Of a DNA stretch of 64,000 nucleotides, positions 1-56,420 are shown piece after piece. Numbering within the stretch: position 1 is the stretch's first letter; each line of letters begins with the position of its first letter. A program made the position numbers and the translations under genes. Origin of the DNA: Gadus chalcogrammus (lineage: Eukaryota; Chordata; Actinopteri; Gadiformes; Gadidae); contig NC_079424.1 in assembly GCF_026213295.1 (NCBI RefSeq), positions 13,007,563 through 13,071,562 of the forward strand, read 5' to 3'. The notes below the pieces were generated by a model. The model was not told where the DNA came from and searched no databases. It was given only the letters and a program-made list of their open reading frames with translations.

Positions 1-58
1 AAGAAGGCCCGAGCATATAGCAGGAGGGTTGTGTGTGTTATGTCCGGTTTCCATTTGT

Positions 59-470
<412 letters not shown>

Positions 471-2155
471 GTACTTGTGTCTTTAATCGCAATCATTGAA
501 TTGAAATGGACCAAACTAATTCAATGAAAGGTCTTTGGGTAAAGCCTTTTGAGAATCATCTCACTACCTATAGGATGTCCAGTCAATGTGCTGGATGCTT
601 TTCTAAAATACCATTATTAATCACCATTTATGGAGCAGTCAGGCATTGCCTACAATAGATCCATACTTTTTAGTCTACTAACTTAGTGGTATGGTTATGC
701 GGCAATACCATACCACAAAGTTAGACACATGATGTGTTGATGTCATGAGGGGGGGCATATGATATGCCCCCCCCCCCCATCATATGTCATCCATTCTATA
801 TATGTATTACATATATACAATTCAACCCGACTTGCTATTTCCCATTAAGGGTGTTAACACTGATCATCATAACAAAACAAAGTCAACTGGGAAAAGAAAG
901 TCAACTTTGTGGTGTAGAAAAACAACTTGATCTCAAACAAAGGTATCCAGTAGAAGAGCCATGTGAGCTGCAGTCCCATGGAGCCATTCTCCCTCCCCCT
1001 TCTCCCGCCCTCGCCCTCCCCCCTCCCTCCCCCCTCCCTCCCCCCTCCCACCCATTCCCTCTAGGGCTTATGAAGGCCTTTCCTTATCTGGATAATTAAC
1101 CAATCAGTCTGGGAGCGTCAGAACAGGTGACTGCAGGTGAGACCTACGGGTGTCTGTCTTCAACTCCTTACAGCCATCAATCACGGCCCCATCGCCGTCT
1201 AGGGGCCCAGTATGTGCCAATAGGCAAGCAGGTGAATCCCTAAATCATCTTTAATTGACTGCTGAGTAATAACACTGGTTGTTGAAAAACGTGGGAAAAA
1301 GTGTGAATCTTGCTCGCTCTGGACTTTGTATGATGTCTGTTGGCCGTAAAGAGAGCATTATTGTCGAGCACAGCTTTTATTCGCACTGATCAACAAAAAG
1401 TCGACCTCATGCAACGCCTCAAATGAAACGACTCAACGTGTCACATTAAGTTATGTATGAGAACACATGGCCCTCGTGGCTGTATATGTCAGTGCTGATG
1501 TTTCTGACAGTGCCAGCCCTGCCTTACAAGTCTCCACGAGGGAAAGAAAACGTTGGCAGGAAAGGAAATGGCGTGTCAGAATTTCTTCTTGCAGCCATCC
1601 CTTTAGGTTACAAGTAGACATACTCCAAACACATTGATTATGAGTTACCTGTTGAATGTAATATGACAACTTATACCTTGACTCTTGATCCCTCTTATTT
1701 ATTTATCGTTCTACTACGTTAATCATGTTTTCGCCACCGATAAATATTACAGAAATTGGGCTCTTTGTTCTCATTGTGTCATAAAGCCTACCCATCACAC
1801 AGGTTTAGGAGGATAAGGAAGTGTTGTCAGACAGATCTACACAGTGCCTAAGCTTAGAAGCAATAGGATGTCTGTCACAGTCCGAGTCAGATCCTGCCAG
1901 AGTATTCTGGACCCTTCTCTCAACTCTTCTCCCGAGCCTCATCTGAATGGATGGCCTGCCTTTTGACAACATAACGACGGACACACAGAGGGTAGTAATA
2001 TCCCCACACTTTAGCATCGGCTATTTGTCAATGCATCAACATAGACAGGAGACTTATACACATGCAGACCCAACATGGATAAAGAGACAGAGAAATAGGT
2101 AGATGGACAGATAGATAGTTGATAGATCTCTAGATAGACCGAGATTTGTTATTGT

Positions 2156-2157
<2 letters not shown>
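471..2157. other. Intergenic sequence, no gene seen
   Basis: No exon with acceptable junctions or recognisable protein similarity. It holds a G-run/C-run palindrome at 749-773 followed by more C, and a CCCTCCC-rich tract at about 991-1056. Confidence 0.6.

Positions 2158-2223
<66 letters not shown>
2158..2223. repeat. (GA)n microsatellite
   Basis: Pure AG repeat. GA-rich imperfect sequence continues to about 2370. Confidence 0.95.
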
Positions 2224-2226
<3 letters not shown>

Positions 2227-5200
2227 TACTGAATGAGGGATGTGGTATAATCTAGACGGGGAGGGAAATAGAAGAGTGAGAGAGCAAGTGACAGCGCAAG
2301 GTTGAGAGAGAGGGAGAGAGAGTGAATGAGAGAGAGCAAGCGAGACAGAAAGAGAGAGTGATCAGCATGCCTTGGAGATTAACTCCTTGCACGCCCTCCT
2401 TCTCCTTTTTAAAACAGAATTTACAGCTGATTAGCCCCCATTGTAAAGACAGGCACCAGCTCCCAGAAGACGCGCTGCTAAACATTTATGTAAGGCCAGA
2501 TGCACAGAGCAGATGAAAAACACATGTCCGGGGGACCCCTTACAGAGAAATCTGTGAGGGGTCTGTGTGAAAAAGGCCACTGGCTGGAATTGAAGAGAAT
2601 ATCTTGAATGTCTGGGATATATATATATATATTTATATATGGAGATGTACATTTTATACATTGTTGATGGGACAGCAACATTAATTTGTGTTACTTACTT
2701 GGGGAATTTACCAAACATCACAAATAAGCTTTATAGTGTAAACATTTTTGGGGGATGGGAATTGTTTAGTTTTCTAATGAATAAACACAATATACTAGCA
2801 ATGTACAAGCTATATAAATTCACCTTGATAGTGTAGTAACCAGCTAATGAATGTTTGAGACTGAAATTCATAACATCCCTTTTTCCATCTCTTAGGGAAG
2901 TCAAAAGGAGGATTGTTTCAATTGGAAATGAAGAAGGGTGTTTCCCTTAATGAGTTTGCCATCAAATGAGATCAGAATAGTCCATCCCACACCCACTCAG
3001 GACTGAACCGTAATATTTGATGTACAGGAAGATGTGACGTGATGAAATTGTTCCTAGTGAGCCTAAAAGATGTTTGTTATTGCCATCAGTGTTGATAAAC
3101 CAACTATGACTCTTTCAATGCAAATACACTTTGAGAACCATTATCTATGCTACGCACTGATGATTCTTCCCGCCAAGGTGATGACTTACTTCCTTTCCAA
3201 TTCCGGAACAGGGTTTTAAGCAAATTAGTGCAGGACACGTCATCGTCTGAATGTTTCCTTCACAATTTGATTAGATCCTGCAGATTGGACCAAACACAAT
3301 AGCAAGAGAGCTAGTGTTAGCTTATTTCAAGCTTTGCAATATAGGAAATGAGGCTCAGCAGAAGCTTGTTATGAAATAATGAGCTGCCTTCCAGCGCCGA
3401 CAAGTTAACATCATCACAATATTTAGGTTACATTGATTCGATTTGGAAGTAAATGAAGTAATATTTGGAACAAAATCTTTTTCCGTTGGCATACTTGAAT
3501 TTTAAAGATTAATAGTATGACTGAAGTGGAAATTAGCTCACAAGGTTAAAAAGTCATTTTTCGTGTCACGTGTCATTAAGAATATCCGGGCAGATTTATC
3601 TGGCTTCAGCTGATGGCAGGAGGAACTATATAAACTATAAGCTGTATTACAAATAGGAAACTCAGAAATGAACTTCTCATAGCCCTCGTCTCACTGTGGG
3701 GCGACAGAGTGGTTCATAATCTTATCAGAGACAATTCTCATTTTCTTGAAGTTAAAAGATAAACAAACAAAATAAATAAATAAAACGTAACCAAAAAAAA
3801 AATGCACATGATACAAATAAAGAAAAGTTAAACGAAAGGAAAACAAGCTAAGATAAGCTTTTACGGCTAGGATATTTCCGATGTGAAACATTGAAGAGGG
3901 TAACAGGGCTAGCAGGCCTTTCTGCTAGCCTCCAGGCCCCTTGTCGCCTGGCGATGTGAGTCGTCCCAGTATATCAGCAACGGGGCCAAAGAGTAAACAC
4001 TTAAAGGCCACAGGTATACCCCCTCACCCCTGGGTGACGCCTTTCATTGCTGGCCTTGCTGCCAGAACCTTTCGGGGATCCTGTCAAGCTAACAGGAGGT
4101 GACTGAGTCTCTGCTCCCAGAAAGAAACCAGCAATTGCTCCATTCAAACTTCAGGGATTCACAAAGACTTCTTACCTCCCTGGGCGCAGGGCGATTGTGC
4201 CACTTTGCCGCTGTGGAAAATCATCAGAAACTGTCACATGGTTACCGTTCCCTCACACCGTGGATGTGTGTATGGGTGTGTGTATGTGGGTGTGTGGCTA
4301 TGTGCATGCGTGTGTCCTGACCATCTTCGACGCATGGGGTTTGGTTTGGCCGACAAAGAAGCCAGTAGTGTATAAGGTGAATAAATTGCTGAGCTGTGCT
4401 CTTCAGTGCAGGCAATAGATTCAAACTGTCACTAAAAGCAGGCAACGGTATGAGTGGTCTGCGGGGGCCTGCCAAAGCAATCATCTATTACTCTATCAGT
4501 CATGCTGAGAATAGTGGAACTGGAAAACATGGATCGAATCTTGTGGGTGTTCGAGTATATGTGTGTGTGTGTATGTGTGTCTGTGCGTGTGTGTGTGTTT
4601 GGTTGAGGGTATGGGTGCCGATGTGAATGTAAGCTTTCAACTAAATGCTTACGGAAATGTGGACAAACAATTTCAGCATTTTTTTTCTACGTTTTCTTGC
4701 AATAATATTCATTTAGTAACAGGAATATAGTAACTATGAAGTGAAAAAAAAAACATCAAATGATTGGTGACTCATTATAGTACCATAAACGCTGAGGAAA
4801 AAAATAATCATCCAACGTACATTATTTAAAGATTGCGATTCCGTTTTCAAGACAAACAGAAAAAGAGATGGGAAAATGAGTGTGGTTGAATGGTGTGTGT
4901 GGTAATCCATTCCATTCTCGGTATTCCACGTCATCTTTTCCCCATACTTTGGGTTCCCTCTTAAGGTTAGCTACGAGGAGCTAACCTTAAGGGTTGGCTC
5001 AGGGTTCTACAGTACTGCTGAAATTAATCCATATCTTCCTGAATCTTTTTGAATAAACCCATATAACACTAGATCAGAATACGCATCGCAGGCCTTGAAT
5101 AAACCCCAACCCGGGGGTCCTTTCTGGGGGTTCAGTTTCATAAAAAGAGGTTTGGGGGGTTGGTTAGTCTTGTGTTTGGATGTAGTTGAAGAATAGCTTG

Positions 5201-5400
5201 AACAAAAGTCCTGTTAAAAGATACTTCTAGGAGTATCTGGACTGGATCCTTCTAGTTAGCAGGCTGATGAAATGTATCCCATTGTTAACCTTCCATCCGA
5301 GAAAAAATCCACCGGGCAAGCGAGATTTACCTTTTGACCGCAGCACCTTTTATAAACATGAGCGAATCACCTTCTGTTCACTTTGCTCTGATTTCCATCC
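2224..5400. other. Intergenic sequence, no gene seen
   Basis: Contains a short TA run at 2619-2640, GT-rich tracts at about 4260-4312 and 4553-4600, and a perfect 13-bp-arm hairpin at 4960-4991. No supportable coding exon on either strand. Confidence 0.55.
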
Positions 5401-5543
<143 letters not shown>

Positions 5544-8500
5544 CCTTGGCTCTAACAGAGATCATGGGTGGCTGGAGGGGCTGGAAAGGGGTTAAGGGGG
5601 CTGGCTCTACAGCAACCAACGCCAAAGTAAACACAGCAATTCCTTCCCAATTAGAAACGGTAAATGCATTGGATTCGGTGCTCTGCCACGACCGATCTGT
5701 GCAATTAATGCTAGCCGGGGTTTCTTTGCCGGGTCGGCCGCGGAAGGCTGAGATGGTTCAGATGGATATGGTTTCAGTTCAAGGCCAGGCAGGGGGAAGT
5801 CTGATTGGGCAGGTTGGACTCATCATGGAAGTATAAACAAAGAGGTTGGACGGAGGCTTGGTGGTCGGGGTTTTCTGTGGGTCAACCGTGAAGGGGGTGC
5901 AGGCCGGCAGCTGACCACTGAGATCCCTCCAGGAGAGGCTGCACTTTTTCGGGGCCGATGAAGGAGAGGAGGAAAATCGTTGACTGTAAAATGAATTATA
6001 AAAAAAAACACTTCCGTATTGGATATAAAATAGGGTGGAGTGCAATCAAAAGGGGGTGCAATGTCATAATGTATCATACCCCCAACATACCCCATAATTC
6101 TATAACATGAGATTCAGTGGTGAACACAACATGTAGTGAGGCATACTACTGGATCTTTAATAGGAATCGTTGAGCAACACGCCAAACCGCTACCAGCGAC
6201 TTAATGAGTTCACTGCAAGTCGCTTTGGCCAAAGGTTTCTGCAGAATGATACAATGGATTACACTTTGGGCACTCCATTTGTGACGTCATGATCAGAAAT
6301 TGTTATGCTTATTTGATTCATTTGATGTACTTACATGATTCTAGCATTTTTCTGGGTTATATTTCATGGTTGAATGCACTTTTTGTAAGTCGACTTGGAC
6401 TAAATGCTAATGAATATAATGTAAAAAAAAAACATATCATAATATTTATACATATAAACACGCATGCAGCAAATCATTAAAAAACATGTGTGGTGTCTTC
6501 CAATTACTGATCATTTGATCAGCATGTTCAGTGGAGATCCCATTTTGAGTAGCATCTGTTAGTTAGGGAGTGAGGTTTTTTTTAAGTGTTGAGCTCCTTA
6601 AGGTAGGTGCAAACGTGTCCCTGGATCTATTGGCCCTTGAGCTGGAGAATTTCATAATAAACTGTGACATAAGCAAGTGAAGAGCCAGCAGAGTGCTGAT
6701 GGAACAGGTGTTGCTGTTTCCCTGTTCTCATACTAACCAGTGGTCAGCACTGTTTTGAATACACTGCAATGCTTCTTCCGATCTTGTGTGAAGAACCAGG
6801 CTTGAAGACCAGAGACTGTGGTCAAACTTTCCGCATATGAGGAGACATTTTTAAGGTAGATTTGTTTTTACCTTAACATTTTTTACTTCTGGTTCCTGCC
6901 AGAAGTATTGTGATCACCAATGTTTGCATCAAGTGCATCACACATACAAATACTTTTGATTTCTTTGATTTAAACTATTGATAGAAAAAATGCTTATTAC
7001 AGATCTGTAGCCTGCTGGAACGATTGGCACACCTGACCCCTGGCTGCTCATTACATGAGTTCTTTAACATGCAGAATGGCTTGAGTAAAACAATGGTAAT
7101 AGGTAATACCTTAGATATAGAGGAACCAAAGAATCTAAAGCTTTGGTCCACACGGCATTGAAATCCCAAGTTGTAGCTTCTTTGGTAGAGAGTTGAACAG
7201 TGTGTTCAACATACTGTTGCTGTTGGTGGCTTGAAAGTTAATTTGATTATAGGTTAAATTGAAGTCAAATTCACCCAACCTTTTTTTGGCCTACAATAAG
7301 AACTTTAATTTAAGATGGATGAAGTCTACAGTATTTTGGAATGGGGAAAGTACATTTTCTCCATAATCTAAACCTTGTAAGACTTGGTTACAGGCGGTGG
7401 TGCAAAAGGTTCAGATGCTGTTGATTATTGGCTGACATTAATATACACACATGGTGATTTTTGTGCTTAAGGTTCTAAAAAATAAAAGATCCTGCGGGAA
7501 AACCCCAAAGCATTTACAATGTGTGGTGGAAAACGATTGGTTGGAAGGTCCGAAGAAGGTCAAACCACAGACATCAAACACAGCAAGAAGATCGGGAAAT
7601 AGCAACAAGGAAGTGAAGCTAGCCATAGGCTTACATCAACCGGTTATTGTTTATTTTCAATGATTTCCATCGACTTTTTATATTATACTAATTAGAGGGG
7701 TTCTATTTTACCACCAGGTGTGATGTGGGAGAGTCACCTGGATGTATCCAGTGTACCCAGCCTACTCAGCCAATCATACATCTGGAGGGATACTAACAGG
7801 TGTGATGTCACCATAATAGGGTACCTTTTGAAAAGGTTTGTGCTGGCTCATCACACGTTATTAACATTTCCTTTTATATTGTACCATGGTTTACACAATA
7901 TACAGTGAATGCTGATTTTTTGTCACAAATGTAAAAATAGATTAACAAAAAAATGGCAACATAATTGCACTTTCTCTGACAAAGCAGGAATACATAGAAT
8001 ACATTGGTGGCCCTCTTGTTTTTCCGTATTGGAAGGCCTGTTATCTCTGTGTGATCTTGTGAGCCATATCTCAGATCATCAGAAGCACTTTCTCAAACAA
8101 AGTTTACTAACACAACTACCACTCCATTTGTTCTAATGAAAATCCATACTAAACATTAAGCTCTGTGTGAGAAAGGGGGGAAATTCAATAAGACGCATAA
8201 TACAATTTATAAATTACAGGAAGACATAATCGAACGAATGGCAACACAAAGGAGCAATGTGTGCATGGCTAAAGTCGTCCATCAAAATTGTTGCATATAA
8301 CAGCAATGTGTTGTGACCAGAGGAAACAATGGAAATTCATATTTTTTTTATCCCGAATGGTTGATAGACGTTCAGTTTCAACATGTTTTCTGTGTAGAGT
8401 GTTAGTCAGGCCGCAACAGAGGTCTCCATTGAGGTGCCATTCCCCAAACTAATGGTCGCTCTTTGACAGGGACGTCGATGGTAAACTAATCTGCAGACCG

Positions 8501-9119
8501 TGAGGCACAGGAAACAGATCTCATTAGAACGCATTGCTGCTATCTTCCAAGGAAAGGTTCATCTTCAGACCACTCCGACATAGGCTAGGAAAGCCATGAA
8601 CTTTGTAATGTCACTTACCTTTTTGAAAGGTTTGAGAATGTATGAGCTTGTATGTGTATGTTTTATGGTTTTAATAAATATTAAATGCAATAAACTTAAA
8701 CATTTCGGAAAAACATGTTGGAAAAAGATTATCTAAGGGACATTGGTTTGACATTTCCCACAAATTACATTTAATTAAAGACGCAACTATATAGATATTA
8801 CAATTTCAAACAGCATGTCATTGTTCATGTTCTTAGTTTCTGTATTTGTTAAGGCAACCTAAGTGTGATAAAATTATATTGATGAGCTGTCCTTCTTGTC
8901 TTATGGGGATGCCTCCGCACAGTGGCAACATCCTGAAATGACACCATAGGAAAGGAGGTAGGAAATGCAGCCACCAGGGGGCGATACAGAAATAATTTAA
9001 CCTATTTCCGAGCTGTACGCATTTCTTGTTTGTTTACTAACTCTGGACTTCCTGCTTGACTGGAGTTCTTCTCTTTATCAACAAACTAACCCTTACCGGT
9101 CAACAATAACCTTTTCAAA
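5544..9119. other. rtf2 5' flank, no gene seen
   Basis: Ordinary AT-rich sequence ending in the presumed rtf2 promoter and 5' UTR. I see no TATA box near 9000-9119. The stretch 5560-5830 is less AT-rich and could be a conserved non-coding element, which sequence alone cannot show. Confidence 0.5.
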
Positions 9120-51180
<42,061 letters not shown>

Positions 51181-51970
51181 GGGTCTCCACACCTGGAGGG
51201 AAGAACAACGCAAACAAATACAGAGGGTTTCTCTTGGCTTTTTATGGGATTCTTTTGTTTTTATTCCCATCTCTCTCTCTCTCTCGCTCTCGCTCGCTCT
51301 CTCTCTCTCTCTCGCTCTCGCTCTCGCTCTCTCTGAGGTGTCTTCTGACCCTTGAGGCTATATAGGGACATGATCCAAGTATTCCTTGTAGACACTTTGC
51401 TCTTTGTTTACAATGTATGCCCACTTTGTTAATCAGTCCCTCAGCTGTCTTATTACCGTCCATGGTTGAATCCCTGGGATATTTCATGTTGTAACGGCAA
51501 AGGCCCATTGAGAGTTGAGGCTTGAGAGTGATGTGGATGTTGGTGTTCATGTATATATATAAATAGACAAACGTATACATACACAAAGTACTCTGCTGTG
51601 ACCTGGTCAGTTACTGACTGCTATTGGAGGAGGGTAGTCGGCTCCCCCTAAAGTCTCCTATTCATCTTTATTTTTATTTTTTAATTGGTTTTACTGCTTT
51701 CAAATTATTCCCTTAATACAAAAACATAAGACTGGTCACCTACCATGGCAGGTTAAATTTTTTTAATTTCATATCCAAATGTCATATTTTAATGAGGAAT
51801 TGCAGTGTTTGATTTGAGGTTTACTTTTGAGTATTTAAAATTGTCATAACATCTTTTGTGATGCCATGTTGGTTCTATGTATCTGTATACATATGGGATT
51901 TTTCTGTTTTCAATCTCTAAATTTCAGATGTACCAAGTCAAACAAAATAAATAGGCTGCTTTTCAGAAAT
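51181..51970 (+). other. rtf2 3' UTR (inferred)
   Basis: Runs from the stop codon to just past the AATAAA at 51946-51951. Includes a TC repeat at 51271-51334. Confidence 0.6.
51946..51951 (+). terminator. rtf2 poly(A) signal (candidate)
   Basis: AATAAA about 770 nt after the stop codon, followed by a T-rich stretch at 51959-51980. Confidence 0.6.
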
Positions 51971-54540
51971 TATTATTGGAGTTTCTTTATCCTTATTTCA
52001 TGACTGTTTCATTCATCTGCTCTGTCACAGGGAAAATACACAATCCATAGCGGTTACAATTGCTGTTGTAGGAAAATTAACCATTAGTTACTTGATGTAC
52101 CTTGTGTACATCAAGTACAGCCAGATGTACCCAAGTTTAGAAAATAGCCTGCTGAATTGTGCCAACAAATAAGAAAACCAAGCTTGCAAGCCTATATGCC
52201 AAGCCCCCCTGGCGCTGGTGTTCCGGGTTTTGATTAAGAGTATTTATTTGGCAGTCTCTAGGTTTAGATGTGTAGCAGGACATGATCCACCCACTCTCCA
52301 CATCTGGCTCCAAGGGAAAGAAACGTGCACTTCTGGCTGATAGCCACAGAACTATTAATGAAGTCCTCACACCGCTTTAACAATGACTGTGTGGGCGCTC
52401 TTTGTTTAGGAGGGGATGGCAGCTTCTATATGAGGTTAAAATAATTGAATTAACTAGATATTCTTAACAAATGTGGATATACACAAACATGACAGGATAG
52501 ATGCGTGAGACAATGTTTTTTGTTATTTATGTCGCAATGTCTAGTTTACTTTACTTTCGTATTTTTGAGACATATTTAGGCTATATAAATACACCTTTAG
52601 CGTGGATATGCCGATATAATAAAGGCTATCATTTATTTATTCAGCCAGAAGGTGGCAGCAGAGACGATCTCGCTGCAGAGCACAGCTCTGTTACACATTA
52701 AATGAAAGTTACACCATAAATAATCCAATCAACATGGCTTAAGAAAATTATCATGTTTTTTTCCATCCAGTTAATTTTTACCTTTTATCATTCGGTGTGT
52801 TGAAATGCTACATTTGTGCAAGATATGTATTATTGTATATATTCCATAAAAACGTGCATGACTTTCTAAAACGTAATGCAAGAAGCCGTAGAACTAGGCC
52901 ACTAGACACAAGGTGCATTTTCAAGACGCATAGGCTTTCAGCGACAAAGTAAGTTAAATGAGTGAGTCTCCTTATTGGCCGAGCGAGGTCCTTTAAGGAT
53001 CATCAACGCTCTGGCGCAGCTATGTTCATTAGCATAGAGCACGGGGGGGGGGGGGGCATGTCGTTATAGGCCCATGTCGTCAGTATAGGCCCATAACGTT
53101 ATAGGCCTAGGCATATTCCATTTGCGGGAAAAACACTATGTCTTTTTAAAAGTCGTTTCATGAGTGATCACCTCTTCACTGGAGCACAGGACGGGAACAC
53201 CACAGAGCCTTATGAGCCCTTCAGATCAAACCTGTCTTCAGCAGATTATTCTCACGGCCAGGTGGTTTTGGAATAACTCGCATCGAATTAGTCCGCTTCA
53301 TTAGGCCTAAAAACTCCGAATGACTGGAATTCATATACCGTTTTTTTTTTATTTATTATGGAAACGAAACCATCGGGTTATTCAACGAAAAATATGACCA
53401 GGCCACATTGGGTGCTATTCTGTAAATGCTTATTCGAGGTGAGGTGAAGAGGCCTATTTAAAAGAATCATTCACAGGCCTATGATGCGGTTTATGTCAGC
53501 TGGTCTGGTCATCAAAGCTCTTTAGTTATCGAAGTTAGCTCAGGGATTTATTTATTTATATTTGTATGGGGGGAATAATGGGAGACTAGTGCAAGTACTG
53601 GAGAGTTTGGATGGTAATACATACAATTTAGCATATTCAACCTAATAAAAATACAGTCATTACACGTTGAAATGTAAAACAATTAAAACCCTTGTTCAAC
53701 AAATTGGAAAAGGTCATTGGATGACCCTATTCTCATCATGCTTTGAGGCCTTGATCTTAAACATCAAAGCGATTGTCTAAATAAAAGCATGTTATTCCTC
53801 TAATGTATACCTATCTGAAATGTCAGCCTATAGGCTATATTAGGCTGAAACGATGTAATCCCCTCTTTCTTGTAACCTATGTGCACGTGGTCTGTAGGCC
53901 TACATGTCATTAGGAATTCGGGAAAGATGTTCCGAATTGAGGCTACGTTACATTTTCACAAATGTATAAAAGTGAGGCAAGATTTTCAGACGAATAGCCA
54001 AGAAACTTTGATGTGTTCATTAGTTTGAGCTTAAGTAGGCCTATTTGGGAGATCAGATAACAACAGTCCTTTAAGTCCTATCTCGGGTGACTTCTGGGAT
54101 TCTCCTGGTCCGCCCGGGGCTCTGCAGCTCTTAGAGGGTGGGATTACTGCACCTTGTGCTGCTTCTTCCCTTATTGCGAAGAATGTTTCGGCTTGTTAAA
54201 TGCTCACGTCATTCTGTAACCTAAATATCTCTTCCAAGAAAACCATATATTAGTTCAAATTAATCAAACTGATCTCCGCCTATGATCCCTTAAAATAAAT
54301 ATGTGAGAGTAACAAATCATAGAAAAAATGGTGTCCGTTTGTTTATTTCAATAAAAATATACATAATATAAATGTCAGACATATAGCACTTTTTATTTTT
54401 TGTCGAAAACTTTTCAAAAGTTGCCCATACAGGACCCTAGCCTATTAGTGTATTTTCTTATTTTAATGAGGTGGGGTGGGTAGGCCTCTCACATTGTAGG
54501 CTACTATAGGACTCCTTTGACGTCTCAGGTATGGGCCCTA
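51971..54540. other. rtf2-tfap2c intergenic region
   Basis: Non-coding. Perfect hairpin at 52089-52117, a G run of 14 at about 53043-53056, and repeated TAGGCCTA palindromes. Position suggests tfap2c regulatory DNA, which I cannot demonstrate. Confidence 0.5.
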
Positions 54541-54665
54541 TGATGCACGCCAGGGCGCATGCGCGCCGTGTAGCCACCAGGTGAAGGGAGCGTCGACCTC
54601 AAGACTCCACAGTTTGCACTCGTTCGTTGCGCCGCGCTGGATTTACTGCAGCAGCAGCCTTTCAC
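54541..54665 (+). promoter_or_regulatory. tfap2c upstream promoter candidate
   Basis: GC-rich compared with its surroundings. Contains GCGCATGCGC at 54555-54564, which fits the NRF1 consensus, and precedes the first exon by about 100 bp. No TATA box. Confidence 0.4.
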
Positions 54666-54695
54666 ATGTCTTTACTGGAGCGGATTGACTGGAGG
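54666..54695 (+). CDS. tfap2c: tfap2c alternative first coding exon (1a)
   Basis: ATG opens MSLLERIDWR and ends at a good donor (AGG|GTGAGT) in phase 0, the phase that exon 2 accepts (E-R-H-D). Other AP-2 genes have an analogous upstream isoform start (MSILAKMGDWQ in TFAP2A), so this is probably a true isoform. Confidence 0.65.
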
Positions 54696-56071
54696 GTGAG
54701 TTCGTTTGTTCTTCCCACGTTTCAATGTAGCCTAATATAAGTGTAACGATTGCCTTGCATGCTATTATCTAACGCCTCCGAAACATTATTTATTAATCAC
54801 ATAATCTATCGATCGTCGGGGATCAATACGAACGCTGGCGACAGTCACTTATAAATTGCTCAAACATTGCCGAAAAACTACAAAACTATTAAATATTCGG
54901 CCAAAACTACAGAATAGGCCTTCTTATAAATCAGCTTTAACTATAATTTTCTTAGTAAAGCACATTCTCCATTATTTTAGCACGAAATTAAAAGTGAATG
55001 CAGCGCAGCACAGTGGTTAAGTTTAAGTCTAGTCCTATTTCTTCAACTTATTGATTGGTTCTTAAATTGATTGCATTGTATTATTGGTTATTTGACGCTT
55101 TAGCTGACCCAACATTAAGATCACATCTTTTTTTCTTCATTCGACCTGGCATGTCACCGTTTCATTTGAAACACCAGTTAAACGAAACGCCACTGCCCTT
55201 GATTGTCATTGAAGTGACACAAAGCGTTATTCCTCAGCTCTGTTAGAAATATAAATACGCGGCCAAGCGTGCCTAACCTGCTCTACATCCCGGGCCCCTG
55301 TGCCATCCCAACCTAAAAGATTATTTAATCAGCCAGCGTTTGTTTCTGCTTCAACTCACACCATGGCAAGGACGCGCATCCTGCTCTAATCCAGTGCGTC
55401 TGTTCGTTGCAGGGTATGCATTAGGAAGTCGAACTCTTGTTTCTATCCAGCGGAGCCCCAGATCTTTGCTTGATGCAACAGGCTGCTCTGTCCTCCAGTA
55501 CCGCAGCCCGCTCTCTAACGCAAACGTTCAGAAATCAGGGCCTGTACAGTCAGAAGTCAGGGCCTGTACAGTCAGAAGCCAGGTTCTTTATATTCAGGCG
55601 CCAGGGCCACATACAGGCCATTCAGTGAGATATTGCAATCCGATGATTTACAAATCTACTTTAGGAAGACGGTTTGTATTTTTCTTCATGAGGAGGAATC
55701 TCCCTAAAATACACTTCGGCAGGCAGTTTGCAAATCTTACATATAATAGGCCTAGGCTATATAAACCAATGATGTAGGCTATTTATTATTTTTGCTTTAA
55801 TGTAAAATTCAGCCGGTAGATATTTTTTACTTTATTTTTGGTTTTGCTACACCTCTGATGCCATGCATATCAACGCTATAGCCTGCTTTAAAACGTTGTA
55901 AAACCAACCAAAAATGTTAGGCCTCATAAAGCCTGATGGGGAAGTGATGTTTAAGTGAGAGAGAATAGCGAGAGAGAGAGAGAGCGAGAGAGAGTGAACT
56001 TTTTTACATTATTTACACAAAATAAGGCTTTTTTGACATTCTCCGTAGAAAAAGTCTATACGATTGATAAC

Positions 56072-56118
<47 letters not shown>

Positions 56119-56289
56119 CCATTGTGATAATAATACCAATCTTTAAAATAATAATAAGAGTAGGATACAAATTCCCAATAATAACTGCTATTCCCCCACT
56201 TTTACGACAGCATGCCTTTATGTTTCCCTGTCTCCACTCATGATAAATACATGCGTCGACTCTCGCGCTCCGACGTGCAGGCGGACAGG
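54696..56289. other. tfap2c first intron / upstream region
   Basis: Non-coding. GA tract at 55970-55995 and (AAT)n at 56071-56117. A short direct repeat GGCCTGTACAGTCAGAAG lies near 55540-55580. Confidence 0.5.
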
Positions 56290-56420
56290 CCGTTTATTGG
56301 CCCGCTCGTCAGGCGATAACCAATCGACACGGTTTTTCATTTTCATTTTTCAATGACATCATCACAGAGTGGTGACGCCCCCATAAATATACCTACAGTA
56401 GGAGCCTCTGCCCACGCTGC
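56290..56420 (+). promoter_or_regulatory. tfap2c downstream promoter candidate
   Basis: Inverted CCAAT (ATTGG, 56296-56300), CCAAT at 56320-56324, a TGACG half-site at 56372-56376 and a TATA-like ATAAATA at 56383-56389, in sensible order. Transcription would begin near 56412-56420, about 420 nt before the MLWKL start. Confidence 0.6.
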
